A DNA stretch of 64,000 nucleotides from DASXHD01 sp038239005 (GTDB taxonomy: Bacteria; Myxococcota_A; Polyangia; Polyangiales; Polyangiaceae). The position numbers were made by a program, and so were the translations under genes. The notes beneath the pieces were generated by a model. It saw nothing but the letters and a program-made list of their open reading frames with translations. It made no database searches and had not been told where the DNA came from. Positions 36,990 through 46,424 of this stretch are shown here, piece after piece (the first letter of the stretch is position 1; every line of letters starts with the position of its first letter). The DNA lies in NCBI GenBank assembly GCA_038239005.1, contig JBBSFE010000006.1:1-64000 (forward strand), written 5' to 3'.

Positions 36990-37628
36990 CTACGCGAGGA
37001 GCTTCGGAAACGCTTCGCGGACGCCATCGATCACGAATTGCGCAGCGGTTGCGGCGAGAATGAGACCCATCACGCGGCCGATCAGATTGATGCCGGTTTG
37101 CCCGAGCCAGCGCGCAACGTAGCTCGCCGAGCGCAGCACGAGAAACGTGATGATCGACACCACGATCACGCACGCGATGACGGCCGCGCGGTGCGGCAGG
37201 TCCCCGGCTTTCGTCGAGAGCACCATCACCGTTGCGATCGCGCCTGGCCCCGCGAGAAGAGGCAAACCGAGCGGAACGAGCGCGACGTCTTCTTTCGTTT
37301 GCGCCTCGGCGCGCTCTTCTTCGGTGGACCGTGTGCGCGACGGGCGTGCGCGAAGCATCTCGAAGCCCACCGCGAAGAGGATGACGCCGCCCGCAATCTT
37401 GAACGCGGGAAGCGTGATCGAAAAGAAATTGAGAATCACCGAGCCGGCGCCCGCGAAGAGAAGCAGCACGAGCATGCATGTGAGCGAAGCACGTCGCGCG
37501 ACGCTCGCTATCTCCGGGGGCGTGCGCCCGGCGGTGAACGCGAGAAAAATGGGCACGGCCGCAAACGGGTCGACGATCGCAAAGACCGACCCGAAACACA
37601 GCACCGCGTACGTGGCGAGCTCGCGCAC
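36990..37628 (-). CDS. MarC-family inner membrane protein
   Basis: About 212 residues from a GTG. Six membrane segments are visible: VLCFGSVFAIVDPFAAVPIFLAFTA, LTCMLVLLLFAGAGSVIL, FKIAGGVILFAVGFEML, VPLGLPLLAGPGAIATVMVL, VIACVIVVSIITFLVLRS and INLIGRVMGLILAATAAQFVIDG. The motifs DPFAAVPIFLA, PLLAGPGAI and a final RxxGLILAAxAxQFxxxG are diagnostic of MarC/YchE/YhgN. Family function is unresolved, although amino-acid export has been proposed. It ends 11 bases before the lipase-like gene on the same strand. Confidence 0.88.
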   Translation of the reverse strand: MRELATYAVLCFGSVFAIVDPFAAVPIFLAFTAGRTPPEIASVARRASLTCMLVLLLFAGAGSVILNFFSITLPAFKIAGGVILFAVGFEMLRARPSRTRSTEEERAEAQTKEDVALVPLGLPLLAGPGAIATVMVLSTKAGDLPHRAAVIACVIVVSIITFLVLRSASYVARWLGQTGINLIGRVMGLILAATAAQFVIDGVREAFPKLLA

Positions 37629-37647
37629 GCCGCGTTCATAGCAGATG

Positions 37648-38991
37648 CTAGAACGAGACGAGCTGTGGCGAGTACGTCGCGGCTGCGTCGGCGGGGCCGC
37701 CGTCTGCGGCGTAGTTTCGGCCGAGCTCACCGAATTGATTCGCGCCCCAACACTCGACGGTGCCGCCCTTGATGAGCGCGCAGATCGTTTGGTGCCCTGC
37801 GGCGACTTGGACGACGTTCGTGAGACCGGAAATGTCGACCGGTGAAATGATCGTCGTACCTGCGTCGGGTGGAAGCGCCATCTCGCCGGTAAGGTTACTG
37901 CCCCAACACTTGATGGTGCCGCCTGCGGTGAGCGCGCACGTCGAGATTCCACCGGCAGAGAGATCGGCGACGCTCGTGAGACCGGAGACCGCGTTTGGCG
38001 TGCCGACGTAGATGCCTGCGTCCGCGGGATCGATGCCGGTTTGGCCGTTGCTGTTGTAGCCCCAGCAAGACACGCCAGAGCCGGTGAGCGCGCACGCGTG
38101 GTACGCCTCGCTCTCGAAGAGACGCGTCACGCCACTGAGGCCGATGACCGGCGCGCTGGCGTTGTAGTTCGTCGGGGCTGCGTCGCCGCGACCGAGCTGA
38201 TCAAAGTCGTTGTCGCCGACGCACGAGACGCTGCCGCCGGCGCGCACGCAGTTGTAGCGATCGCCCGAGTTGAGCTCGTCGGCGCTGCCGAGTACGGTGA
38301 CTTCGACTGGCGTTGGCTGACTCAACGGAATGTAAGCGCCTGCGTCGTTGAGCGTGCCGCCACCGAGCTGGCCGAATGAAGAGTCGCCCCAACAGAAGAC
38401 GCGCTTGTCGGTGAGGTGCGCGCACGAAAAATATCCGCCCATGTGAATCGACGCGATCGTTCCGGGAATGCCCGTCACTTCGACCGCCGTTGTTTGGATC
38501 GCGCCGCTGTCGAGCGATGGGCCGAGCTGCGCGCTGTTGTTCGAGCCCCAGCAGAAGACCCTGTTGTCGTTGCGGAGCGCGCACGCGTGATAGAAACCGG
38601 CCGCGACCTGGACGATGTTCGAGAGGCCAGTGACCGCCGCTGGAACCGGATTCGGTGCGGCGTCGCCGGTGTCGCGACCGAGCGCGCCCTCGCCGTTCCA
38701 GCCCCAACAGCGCACGGTGCCATCCGAGAGGCGCGCACATTCGAAGAGGTAGCCCGCTGCGATTTGCGTGACGCACGGCTTCGCCGTGCACGCATCGACG
38801 CTCGCATCGACGATGGCGTCGGCGGCCTGGTCGACCACGACGTCGCTGGTGGTCACGTCGGGTGCGGAGTCTTTGCCTTGTGTCGCGTCGGTGCCGCCGT
38901 CGTTGACGTCGGGTGAAGAGCTACACGCGACGCCATAACCGACGCCACCGAGCAAGAGAGCGATGAGAACGACACGACGAGACTGGACCAT
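37648..38991 (-). CDS. RCC1-repeat beta-propeller lipoprotein
   Basis: 447 residues. The signal ends GGVGYGVACSSSPD and is followed by a 50-residue Asp/Val/Ala linker. The rest is seven RCC1-type repeats of the form CALxxDGTVxCWGxNxxGQLG (for example ECARLSDGTVRCWGWNGEGALG and CALIKGGTVECWGANQFGELG), separated by 'PVxVTGLxxVxQVAAG' strands. Each repeat carries two Cys that probably pair, as is common in secreted RCC1 proteins of myxobacteria. It should form a complete seven-bladed propeller on the cell surface; binding partners are unknown. Confidence 0.9.
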   Translation of the reverse strand: MVQSRRVVLIALLLGGVGYGVACSSSPDVNDGGTDATQGKDSAPDVTTSDVVVDQAADAIVDASVDACTAKPCVTQIAAGYLFECARLSDGTVRCWGWNGEGALGRDTGDAAPNPVPAAVTGLSNIVQVAAGFYHACALRNDNRVFCWGSNNSAQLGPSLDSGAIQTTAVEVTGIPGTIASIHMGGYFSCAHLTDKRVFCWGDSSFGQLGGGTLNDAGAYIPLSQPTPVEVTVLGSADELNSGDRYNCVRAGGSVSCVGDNDFDQLGRGDAAPTNYNASAPVIGLSGVTRLFESEAYHACALTGSGVSCWGYNSNGQTGIDPADAGIYVGTPNAVSGLTSVADLSAGGISTCALTAGGTIKCWGSNLTGEMALPPDAGTTIISPVDISGLTNVVQVAAGHQTICALIKGGTVECWGANQFGELGRNYAADGGPADAAATYSPQLVSF

Positions 38992-39002
38992 TTCGGCACT
39001 CT

Positions 39003-39683
39003 TTACGCGTTCGCGTTTTTTTCCGCAACTTCGAACAAGGTCTTGCCCTCGTAGACGTGCTCGCCGGGAGCGGCGGCGCGTGAAGCGGTGAGCATTGCGC
39101 GAGCGACGTCGGACGCTTCGATCGCGCGGTAGCGTTTCAACGCGCCGCCGAAGAGCGGGCGCGTCGCGCGCATCAGCGTGGCCGCGATGTGCTCGGCGGG
39201 ACGCGGCTCGTTGCGCTCGCCGAGGATCATCGACGGATGGAAGATGTCGAGGTGGGGGAACGCGAGATCGCGCAGCGCTTGTTCGGTTTCGCCCTTGACC
39301 TTGTTGTAAAAGACGCTGCTTTTCGCGTCCGCGCCCACGGCCGTGACGATCGAGTAGCGCTTCGCATCTGCGGCGCGGGCAGCGCGCGCGATCGCGAGGG
39401 CCGCGTCGAAATCGACTTTGCGAAACGCGTCTTTCGAGCCGGCCTTCTTCATCGTGGTGCCGAGGCAACAAAACACGGTGTCGACCGCGACGTGCTCGCG
39501 ATACGTGGCGTCGTCGTCGAAGTCGATCACGATCTCGCGCACCTTCGATGCGAGCGGCACGCCGAGCGCGCGGCGCGTGAGCGAACGAACTTCGTCGATG
39601 CTCGGATCGTCGGCGAGCAGCCGAAGCAAGTGCCCACCGACAAGACCGCTGGCACCGAGAAGGACGCATGAACGCTTGGACAT
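39003..39683 (-). CDS. NAD(P)-binding Rossmann protein, TIP30/HTATIP2-like
   Basis: 226 residues. The nucleotide-binding motif VLLGASGLVGGHLLRLL is at the very N-terminus. VDTVFCCLGTTMKKAGSKDAFRKVDFD, RYSIVTAVGADAKSSVFYNKVKGETE (with YNKVK in the catalytic YxxxK position) and LDIFHPSMILGER match the oxidoreductase HTATIP2/TIP30-like branch of atypical short-chain dehydrogenases. The substrate is unknown. It precedes the RCC1 lipoprotein gene by 11 bases on the same strand. Confidence 0.85.
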   Translation of the reverse strand: MSKRSCVLLGASGLVGGHLLRLLADDPSIDEVRSLTRRALGVPLASKVREIVIDFDDDATYREHVAVDTVFCCLGTTMKKAGSKDAFRKVDFDAALAIARAARAADAKRYSIVTAVGADAKSSVFYNKVKGETEQALRDLAFPHLDIFHPSMILGERNEPRPAEHIAATLMRATRPLFGGALKRYRAIEASDVARAMLTASRAAAPGEHVYEGKTLFEVAEKNANA

Positions 39684-39723
39684 CGCATCCGTGATACCAA
39701 AAACGGATGTCGGTGCGGCTCGA

Positions 39724-40269
39724 TCAATCCGAGAAGTCGTTCGTCAGATAGAGCTTGCCGGCCGACGTCTCGACGAAGCCAACGCCGAGCCGGTGAAACT
39801 TCGCATTCATCATGTTTTCGTAGTGCCCGTGCGCTTCGCCGCTGCCGGGACCTTCGGCGAACATCGCGGCTTGGATGGCGTCGATTTGCGCTTTCTCGTT
39901 GGCCGTCGGGTCGGTGGCTAGCTCGGGCCAGCCGTGCGGATCGCCCTGATTTTCGCCGGCGTTCGACGTGAAGCCATCGTGCCAAATCGAACCATTGTTC
40001 GCCGCCGTGATGAAGTGCTTGTGCGGGCTGTGATCTTTTTCGAGCTCGACCGATCCCGCGTGCGCGAACGACGAAAGCTTGGCGCCGAGCTTGAGCGGCG
40101 CGATTCCTTTTTTCGCGCGATACGCGTTCACGGTTGCGAGATTGTGTTTCTGAAACTGGTTGAAGTTGGTGAGCGCCTCGTCTTCGTCGTTCGTTTGACC
40201 CACGTCGGATGCGCTGCACGCGGAGAGAGCGAGAGCCGAGACCCCGAGAAGCACGTAGAGCGTTCGCAT
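39724..40269 (-). CDS. CAP-domain (SCP/PR-1) lipoprotein
   Basis: 181 residues. The signal MRTLYVLLGVSALALSAC has a lipobox. The CAP fold is seen as HNLATVNAYRAKKGIAPLKLGAKLSSFAHAGSVELEKDHSPHKHF, NAGENQGDP, GHYENMMNAKFHRLGVGFVE and KLYLTNDFSD. The two histidines (HSPHKHF and GHYENMM) and the Glu of AGENQG are the usual CAP cavity residues. Secreted bacterial CAP proteins bind lipids or act in the envelope, with no settled enzymatic role. Confidence 0.88.
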   Translation of the reverse strand: MRTLYVLLGVSALALSACSASDVGQTNDEDEALTNFNQFQKHNLATVNAYRAKKGIAPLKLGAKLSSFAHAGSVELEKDHSPHKHFITAANNGSIWHDGFTSNAGENQGDPHGWPELATDPTANEKAQIDAIQAAMFAEGPGSGEAHGHYENMMNAKFHRLGVGFVETSAGKLYLTNDFSD

Positions 40270-40397
40270 GCCCGCTGTGGAGCACGTCGCGTGCCGTCGC
40301 CAAACTGGCCGCTGCGTCCAGTGGGGGTGCGTTGTTTCCGTGCGCGCAGGAATTCATCTGGGTGATCGCCACCTCGACCGGCTCGTTCGCGATCCAC

Positions 40398-40403
40398 TAT
40401 CGT
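40398..40403 (+). promoter_or_regulatory. TANNNT -10 box (leaderless-type)
   Basis: TATCGT lies 7 bases before the GTG at 40411. No Shine-Dalgarno sequence is seen. Confidence 0.35.
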
Positions 40404-40410
40404 CGAGCAC

Positions 40411-41286
40411 GTGGACGACGACGTTCGCTCATTCATCGCGCAGGTTCTCGGCGCAGCGCGTGTCGAGCGCGTGGAGCGAATTCAATCTCTGTGGGGTGGA
40501 TATGGCGAGCTCGTACGCGCGCACCTCGCTGGCGCGCCGATGGAGACGGTGATCGTCAAATCGGTCAGCCCGCCGCCCCGCGCTCACGAAGACGACATCT
40601 CACACGCACGCAAATGTCGCTCGTACGACGCGGAGCTCGCGTTCTATCGAACGTTCGCGGCGCGCTGCGACGAATCATGTCGCGTCGCGAAGCTCCTCGG
40701 TCATCGGCGCGCGCCCGGGCAGTGGCTCCTCGTGCTCGAAGATCTCGATGCCGCCGGATTCGGTGCGCGGCAGCACGATCCGCGCGGGCGAGAGCTCGAC
40801 GCATGTCTCGATTGGCTTGCATCGTTTCATGCGCGCTTCATCGGAGTCGCGCCGGAAGGATTGTGGAGCATCGGAACGTATTGGCATCTCGACACACGCC
40901 GAAACGAGCTCGCCGCGATTCGCGATGTCGCGTTACGCGATCGCGCACCCGAGCTCGATCGACTTCTTCGCGCCGCACGCTTCCGCACGATCGTTCACGG
41001 CGACGCCAAGCCTGACAACTTCTGCTTTTCGGGCGCGAGCGTCGCAGCGGTCGATTTCCAATACGTCGGCGGCGGCCCGGGCATTCGAGACATCGCGTAC
41101 CTTCTCTACGGCACGCGCAGCCACGAGCCTGGCCTCACGCACTACTTCAGCGCGCTGCGCACCAAGCTCGACGCGGCGATCGATGCGAACGCGCTCGAAA
41201 CCGAATGGCGCGCGCTCTACCCAGTCGCCGTCGACGATTTCCGCCGCTTCCTCGCGGGCTGGAAGAAGGTACCTTTCGGGGCGTGA
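40411..41286 (+). CDS. Aminoglycoside-phosphotransferase-like (EcK-type) kinase
   Basis: 291 residues from a GTG. The kinase-like fold is recognised by METVIVKSVSP (Lys of the nucleotide site), YDAELAFYRTFAARC, LLVLEDLDAAGF (hinge), TIVHGDAKPDNFCF (catalytic HGDxKxxN) and VAAVDFQYVGGGPGIRDIAYLL (DFQ metal Asp). The FYRTFA...LEDL and VDFQ layout resembles the ecdysteroid-kinase-like/APH superfamily. The small-molecule substrate is unknown. Its stop overlaps the recD2 start (GTGA). Confidence 0.85.
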   Translation: MDDDVRSFIAQVLGAARVERVERIQSLWGGYGELVRAHLAGAPMETVIVKSVSPPPRAHEDDISHARKCRSYDAELAFYRTFAARCDESCRVAKLLGHRRAPGQWLLVLEDLDAAGFGARQHDPRGRELDACLDWLASFHARFIGVAPEGLWSIGTYWHLDTRRNELAAIRDVALRDRAPELDRLLRAARFRTIVHGDAKPDNFCFSGASVAAVDFQYVGGGPGIRDIAYLLYGTRSHEPGLTHYFSALRTKLDAAIDANALETEWRALYPVAVDDFRRFLAGWKKVPFGA

Positions 41287-43454
41287 GCGCGCACGTCACT
41301 GAAGTGACTTTCGAGGCGGAGGTGCTGCGCGTCACCTTCGAGCGCGAGGACTCCACGTTTCGCATCGTGAAGGTGTCCATCGCAGGGCGCGCCGAGCCTG
41401 TGACCGTGATCGGACATTTCCCGCGCGTGGGTGCAGGCGCGGTCGTGCGCATTCGTGGCATGCCGGAGATCGACAAGAAGCACGGCGAGCAAGTGCGCGC
41501 TCTCGCCGTCACCGAGCTCGCGCCGCGCACGCTCGCGGGTCTCACGCGTTACCTCGGAAGCGGCATCGTGAAGGGCGTCGGCAAGCGCACGGCGCAACGA
41601 CTCGTCGAAGAGTTCGGCATGAAGACCCTCGAAGTCCTCGACGAGCACCCCGAGCGGCTCGCCGAAACGCCGGGCATCTCGCGCGCGAAGGCCGAGCAAA
41701 TCGGCGAAGGCTGGAAGCGGCAGCGCGAAACACGCGAGGTCATGGTGATGCTCCAGAGCTACGGCGTGAGCATCGCGCTCGGTGATCGCATCTTCAAAAA
41801 ATACGGCGCGGGTGCGGTGAGTATGGTCGCCGAGCAACCGTATCGCCTCGCGATGGAAGTGCGCGGCATCGGCTTTCTCACGGCCGATAAAATCGCGCAG
41901 CAAGTCGGCATCGCACGTGACGCGCCCGAGCGCATTCAAGCGGGCTTGCTCCAAGCGCTGACGGACGCCACCGAAGGCGGCGGTCACACGTGCGTCGCGC
42001 GCGACGAGTGGATGGACGCCGCAAACACGCTCCTCGGCGGTGTCGACGAAGCCGACCTCGATCGCGCGGGCCGCGCACTTCTCTTGTCGGGCCACGTCGT
42101 CATGGACGATGATTTGTATTATACACGTATCATGCATACGCACGAGGTTCGCCTCGCCTTGCGTTTGCAAGAGCTCCACCGGAGCCACGTCAAACCTCTC
42201 GACGATGTCGAGGCGCTGCTCGATGCGTACGAAGCGCGGCACGCCGTGAAGCTTGCCGGTGCGCAGCGCGAAGCGGTCGAGCGCGCGAGAGCGGCGCCGC
42301 TCCTGGTCATCACGGGCGGCCCAGGCGTCGGCAAGACCACGGTCGTGCGTGCGCTGCTTGCGCTCTTCGACGCTGCGAAGATTCCCGTGCGACTCGCGGC
42401 TCCCACGGGTCGGGCCGCCAAGCGCATGCAAGAAGCGACGGGTCGCGAAGCGCAAACGCTCCACCGCCTGCTCGAGTTCGATCCGAAGCGTGCGATCTTC
42501 CAGCGCTCGGCGTCGCACGCGATCGATACGGGCGTCGTCATCGTCGACGAAGCCTCGATGATCGATTTGCCTCTCGCCGATTCGCTCACCCAAGCCGTCT
42601 CGCCGGGCACGCGGCTCGTGTTCGTGGGCGACGTCGATCAGCTGCCGAGCGTCGGGCCGGGCGCCGTGTTGCGCGACATCATCGCGTCCGAGATTGCGCC
42701 GTGTGTGCGTCTCACGCACGTGTTTCGGCAGGCGGCGCGTAGCCTCATCATCGAGAACGCCCACCTCATCAACGCGGGCAAACCTCCCGAGGTCGTGAAA
42801 GATCCCAACGCGGATTTTTTCGTGATCGAGCGGCGCGATCCGCAATCGGCGCGCGCAACGGTGCTCGAGCTCGTGCGCGATCGCATTCCAAACCGCTTCG
42901 GACTCGACCCGATTCGCGACATCCAAGTGCTCACGCCCATGCACAAAGGCGACGCGGGCGCGATTGCGCTCAACGCTGCGCTTCAAGAAACATTGAACCC
43001 GCGCCCGGTGACCGAAGCGCTCGTGCGCGGCAACCGTGCGTTTCGCGTCGCCGACAAAGTGATGCAGCTCCGCAACGACTACGACAAAGACGTCTGGAAC
43101 GGCGACGTCGGCTTCGTCACGTCGATCGATCGGGAAGCGGAAGAGCTCACCGTTCGTTTCGACGGGCGGGACAAGGCCTACGCCATCAACGAGCTCGACG
43201 ATTTGACGCTTGCCTACGCGACCACCATTCACAAATCACAGGGCAGCGAATATCCCGCGGTGATCGTCGTGATGCTCTCGAGCCACTTCGTCATGCTTTC
43301 GCGCAATTTGCTCTACACGGCCGTCACGCGTGGAAAAAAACTCGTCGTGCTCGTATCGGATTCGCGCGCCGTTTGGCTCGCGCTGCGAGAAGCGCGCCGT
43401 GGCGAACGGCGATCGCGCCTTGCCACGCGTTTGCGCGAAGAAATACAGGAATGA
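41283..43454 (+). CDS. recD2: RecD2 DNA helicase
   Basis: About 723 residues from a GTG overlapping the previous stop. The N-terminal OB-like part (VTFEAEVLRVTFEREDSTFRIVKV) and helix-hairpin-helix repeats (LGSGIVKGVGKRTAQRLVEEFG, GISRAKAEQIGEGWK) are typical of RecD2. Superfamily 1B helicase motifs follow: I ITGGPGVGKTTVVRALL, Ia LAAPTGRAAKRM, II VVIVDEASM, III VGDVDQLPSVGPGAVL, and V/VI LAYATTIHKSQGSEYP with LLYTAVTRGKK. RecD2 unwinds DNA 5'-3' independently of RecBC. Coupling to a small-molecule kinase gene is unusual but may be chance. Confidence 0.95.
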   Translation: MSAHVTEVTFEAEVLRVTFEREDSTFRIVKVSIAGRAEPVTVIGHFPRVGAGAVVRIRGMPEIDKKHGEQVRALAVTELAPRTLAGLTRYLGSGIVKGVGKRTAQRLVEEFGMKTLEVLDEHPERLAETPGISRAKAEQIGEGWKRQRETREVMVMLQSYGVSIALGDRIFKKYGAGAVSMVAEQPYRLAMEVRGIGFLTADKIAQQVGIARDAPERIQAGLLQALTDATEGGGHTCVARDEWMDAANTLLGGVDEADLDRAGRALLLSGHVVMDDDLYYTRIMHTHEVRLALRLQELHRSHVKPLDDVEALLDAYEARHAVKLAGAQREAVERARAAPLLVITGGPGVGKTTVVRALLALFDAAKIPVRLAAPTGRAAKRMQEATGREAQTLHRLLEFDPKRAIFQRSASHAIDTGVVIVDEASMIDLPLADSLTQAVSPGTRLVFVGDVDQLPSVGPGAVLRDIIASEIAPCVRLTHVFRQAARSLIIENAHLINAGKPPEVVKDPNADFFVIERRDPQSARATVLELVRDRIPNRFGLDPIRDIQVLTPMHKGDAGAIALNAALQETLNPRPVTEALVRGNRAFRVADKVMQLRNDYDKDVWNGDVGFVTSIDREAEELTVRFDGRDKAYAINELDDLTLAYATTIHKSQGSEYPAVIVVMLSSHFVMLSRNLLYTAVTRGKKLVVLVSDSRAVWLALREARRGERRSRLATRLREEIQE

Positions 43455-43502
43455 GTGACGAGCAGTTGACGTAGAACCAAAGCACCCCCAGGCTAATCTC
43501 AC

Positions 43503-44045
43503 ATGCTCAAGCGCCTCCTCTTCGGGCTCATCGTTGGGCTCATCGTTGGCGGCCTCCTTGCCGCGGCGGTGATCAAGGGGCTCGGCATGGTGGCGTTCAC
43601 GGGCACGGGTGGCACGGTGCTCGCTTACGTGTTCGCGGCGGTCACGGGCGTTCTCGTCGGCCTCGTCGCTGGGAAACCGATTTGGGTATCGGGCGGGCAA
43701 ATCGAAGCCGGCCTCAAAGCGATCGTCGGCGCTGGCGTTGCTGCAGCCGCGATGGCGGCGATGCGTCAGTGGTTCAGCATCGATTTACCGCTTCCAGCCG
43801 GCATCGGTCCGGTGGTGGCGCAGTCTGCAGGCCTCTTGCCCGCGATCACGCTTCCTCTCATCGCGGCTGTGCTCGGCGGTTTCTACGAGGCAGACAACAC
43901 CCCCGCGCCAGACGAAAAGTCGGACAAGTCGAAGGGCAAAGCTCCGGCGTCGGCGAAATCGAAGGTGCGCGTCGCCGATTCGAAGGACGAAGACGAGGAC
44001 GAAGATCTCCTCGAAGCCGCGCCGAAAAAGTCCGCTAAGAAGTAG
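43503..44045 (+). CDS. Membrane protein with charged C-terminal tail, unknown
   Basis: 180 residues. Four membrane segments are predicted: LLFGLIVGLIVGGLLAAAVI, VLAYVFAAVTGVLVGLVAG, AIVGAGVAAAAMAAM and GLLPAITLPLIAAVLGGFY. The final 50 residues alternate Lys, Asp, Glu and Ala (DEKSDKSKGKAPASAKSK, KDEDEDEDLLEAAPKKSAKK), a flexible cytosolic tail. No family recognised. The deacetylase gene follows 5 bases after its stop, so the two are cotranscribed. Confidence 0.7.
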   Translation: MLKRLLFGLIVGLIVGGLLAAAVIKGLGMVAFTGTGGTVLAYVFAAVTGVLVGLVAGKPIWVSGGQIEAGLKAIVGAGVAAAAMAAMRQWFSIDLPLPAGIGPVVAQSAGLLPAITLPLIAAVLGGFYEADNTPAPDEKSDKSKGKAPASAKSKVRVADSKDEDEDEDLLEAAPKKSAKK

Positions 44046-44050
44046 AAGTC

Positions 44051-44827
44051 ATGCCGCCCGCGCGCGCTCTCTTCTACGCGCTCACCGCGATTGCCATCGG
44101 GGTGTCTCTGCGCGCGGCCATGGGCGAGCCGCCGTCGCTCGCGTTCGTGATTGCGTTCAGCGCTGCATACGTCGCAATGATCATGTGCGGCGTTTTGATT
44201 TTGCGATGGCGCGTCTTCGTCGACGCCATGATTCGCGGGCCGCGCGGCGCCAAGGGTGTGGTGCTCACCTTCGACGACGGGCCCGATCCGGAGACGACCC
44301 CGCTCGCGCTCGACGCCCTCGATGCGGCCGGCGTGAAGGCGACGTTTTTTTTGATCGGCAAAAAAGCCGAGAAGCACCCAGACACGGTTCGGAAAATCTT
44401 GGAGCGCGGGCACGAAGTGGGTCTCCACTCGTACGCCCACGATCGGCTCTTCGCGCTGCGCGGCGCAACTACGTGGCGCGCAGACCTCGCACGTGGCGCG
44501 CTCGTCCTCGAGGAGATCACGGGCCACCGGATCAAACTTTTTCGCCCTCCGATCGGCCACACCGTTCCGCACACACCGCGCGTCGTTCGCGAGCTCGGCC
44601 TCCGCATCATCGGGTGGGACGTCGGCGCCCGCGACGGCATCGAAGCCGATCCAAAACACGTTGCGCGCCGCGTGATCGACTCCGCCCGCGACGGCTCCAT
44701 CGTCCTCCTCCACGACGCCTCCGAGCTCGGCTCCCACGCCCCCGCAGGCGTCGCCGCGCTCCCCGAAATCCTCGCGGGCCTCACCAAAAAAGGCCTCGCC
44801 GTCGTCCCGCTGTCCGACTGGATCTAA
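44051..44827 (+). CDS. Polysaccharide deacetylase (NodB homology)
   Basis: 258 residues. Two N-terminal membrane segments (ALFYALTAIAIGVSLRA and AFVIAFSAAYVAMIMCGVLIL) anchor a NodB domain: VVLTFDDGPDPETTP (catalytic and metal Asp), GHEVGLHSYAHDRLF (HxxxH metal ligands), LFRPPIGHT and GSIVLLHDAS. CE4 enzymes of this type remove N-acetyl groups from peptidoglycan, chitin or exopolysaccharide. It is placed at the inner membrane with the catalytic face outside. The last 4 bases overlap the convergent histidine kinase gene. Confidence 0.9.
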   Translation: MPPARALFYALTAIAIGVSLRAAMGEPPSLAFVIAFSAAYVAMIMCGVLILRWRVFVDAMIRGPRGAKGVVLTFDDGPDPETTPLALDALDAAGVKATFFLIGKKAEKHPDTVRKILERGHEVGLHSYAHDRLFALRGATTWRADLARGALVLEEITGHRIKLFRPPIGHTVPHTPRVVRELGLRIIGWDVGARDGIEADPKHVARRVIDSARDGSIVLLHDASELGSHAPAGVAALPEILAGLTKKGLAVVPLSDWI

Positions 44828-46191
44828 GCGGCGGGCAGCGTCACGATGAAGCGGGCGCCATCTTTGTAGTTTGCATCTAGTTCGATGCGGCCGCCGGCGG
44901 CTTCGACGAGGCCCCGGCACACGGCGAGGCCGAGGCCCGTGCCTTGGCCGACTTCTTTCGTGGTGACGAAGGGCAAGAAGAGACGCTCGGCGACGTCGGC
45001 CGAAACGCCGGGGCCGGAGTCTTCCACGGTGATGTGTACATTTTTCCCGTCGCGGCGAGCGTGCATCGTGACGCGCTTGGTTTTGCTTTCGCTGATGGCG
45101 TCGCCTGCGTTCATGGCGAGGTTCAGGAGGATTTGCGTGAGCCGCTCGGGCGAAATGCGCGCTTCGACCTCGCTCGGCTCGACGGTGAGCTCGACGTCGC
45201 GAAATGTTTTTTGAGGTCGCACGAGCGCGACGACGTCCCTCATGACGTCCTCCACTTTCGCGAGAGCAGGCGCGCGATCAGAGCTCCTGATTTCGTCGGC
45301 CGTTTCGGGGCGCGCGAAATCGAGCAGGTCGCGGAGGATTTTATGCACGCGCTCGGTCTCTTTGCGCATGCGCACGACGTAATCGGCGTGGTCGCTCTCC
45401 GCGACGTCGCCACCAATCATCAAGTCTTGCATGCCCATGATGGCGGTGATCGGGTTACCGATCTCGTGCGCCATCCCGGCCGCGAGTCGACCGACACTCG
45501 CGAGCCGCTCGCCGCGGACGACTTGCGCGCGCGCCTCCGTGAGCTCGTCGACTTTTTTTCGCAGGCGCTCTTCGTTCGCGATCAGCACGGCCGTCATCGC
45601 CGAGACGCTTTGCGAAAGCTCGACGAGCTCGCGCGCACCCGATTGAGGCGCCTCTATCTTGCGAGCGCCACTTGCAACGCGGTCGGTCGCGCGCGCGAGA
45701 CCTTCGACTGGCTTCACGATGAGTCGCGTCAGCGCGACGTATACGAGGAACGCGAGCGCGAGCGCGAACGCGGTCGTGTAAACAGCGAGGAGGCGCACGA
45801 GCGGCGCCGCACGATCCGCTCCTTGTTCTGCGCGAACGCGCGCCACGACGACGCCATCGCCACGCGGCACTTCGACATCGATCGCGCCGTGTGCGGTAGC
45901 GCTCATGGGCTCACCCGCGCACGCACGGGGCCTCCGCGATGCATCGAGAACGCAGAGCGAGACGACGCGAGTCTTGCCGATCATTTTTTCGAGCGCATCA
46001 CTCGTAGGCGTTTCGAGATCCGCCGCGTGCTCCGCAACGGCCACGCCGATCGATCGCGCGCCATCGACCTCGGCCTCGCGGAGCGCGACACGCGTGAGGC
46101 TCGCAACAGCGAAGAAGAGCGGCACGAACGCCAGCGTCATGAGCCCGCACACGGCGAGCACGATCTGCAGGCGCAGCCCCGCCCAGCGCAT
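44824..46191 (-). CDS. Membrane sensor histidine kinase (HAMP, HisKA, HATPase)
   Basis: 455 residues. The first membrane segment (IVLAVCGLMTLAFVPLFFAVASL) and second (VYTTAFALALAFLVYVALTRL) bracket an extracytoplasmic sensor of about 110 residues. HAMP follows (VKPVEGLARATDRVASG), then HisKA with ASVGRLAAGMAHEIGNPITAIMGMQ (phosphorylated His) and HATPase with LTQILLNLAMNAGDAI (N box), VEDSGPGVSADVAERLFLPF (G1/F) and GQGTGLGLAVCRGLVEAAGG (G2). The layout is NtrB-like. No response regulator gene is adjacent, so the partner is elsewhere. Confidence 0.93.
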   Translation of the reverse strand: MRWAGLRLQIVLAVCGLMTLAFVPLFFAVASLTRVALREAEVDGARSIGVAVAEHAADLETPTSDALEKMIGKTRVVSLCVLDASRRPRACAGEPMSATAHGAIDVEVPRGDGVVVARVRAEQGADRAAPLVRLLAVYTTAFALALAFLVYVALTRLIVKPVEGLARATDRVASGARKIEAPQSGARELVELSQSVSAMTAVLIANEERLRKKVDELTEARAQVVRGERLASVGRLAAGMAHEIGNPITAIMGMQDLMIGGDVAESDHADYVVRMRKETERVHKILRDLLDFARPETADEIRSSDRAPALAKVEDVMRDVVALVRPQKTFRDVELTVEPSEVEARISPERLTQILLNLAMNAGDAISESKTKRVTMHARRDGKNVHITVEDSGPGVSADVAERLFLPFVTTKEVGQGTGLGLAVCRGLVEAAGGRIELDANYKDGARFIVTLPAA

Positions 46192-46424
46192 TAATCTAAA
46201 GTCCTGGTGAGGTCACTGCCTTGCGAGCGCTTCGACGTCGACATGCGGCAGCGAGACGACCGGCGAGGCCGGAGCGATGGAGTCGCTGGCCGCCATAGCC
46301 GCCAGCCTTTTCCCGCTATCATAGTTCGGCGAAGGCGCAGCGGCGGTCCGGCCGCGCAGTCACGCTGCCGCGTGTCGAGCACAACATCTTCGCAAGGACC
46401 CGAGCGGTTCAAATGACCTTTGCG

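Noticed and set aside
43494..43499. TAATCT before the membrane protein gene at 43503
   Set aside because: It is only 3 bases before the ATG, so the predicted start would fall inside the codon. It was not counted with the leaderless set.
46191..46412. A 73-codon frame on the minus strand ending against the histidine kinase start (TAATG)
   Set aside because: The overlap looks like coupling, but the peptide is Arg/Ser/Pro-rich with no domain, and the whole 46192-46424 region shows no other gene. It is treated as intergenic.
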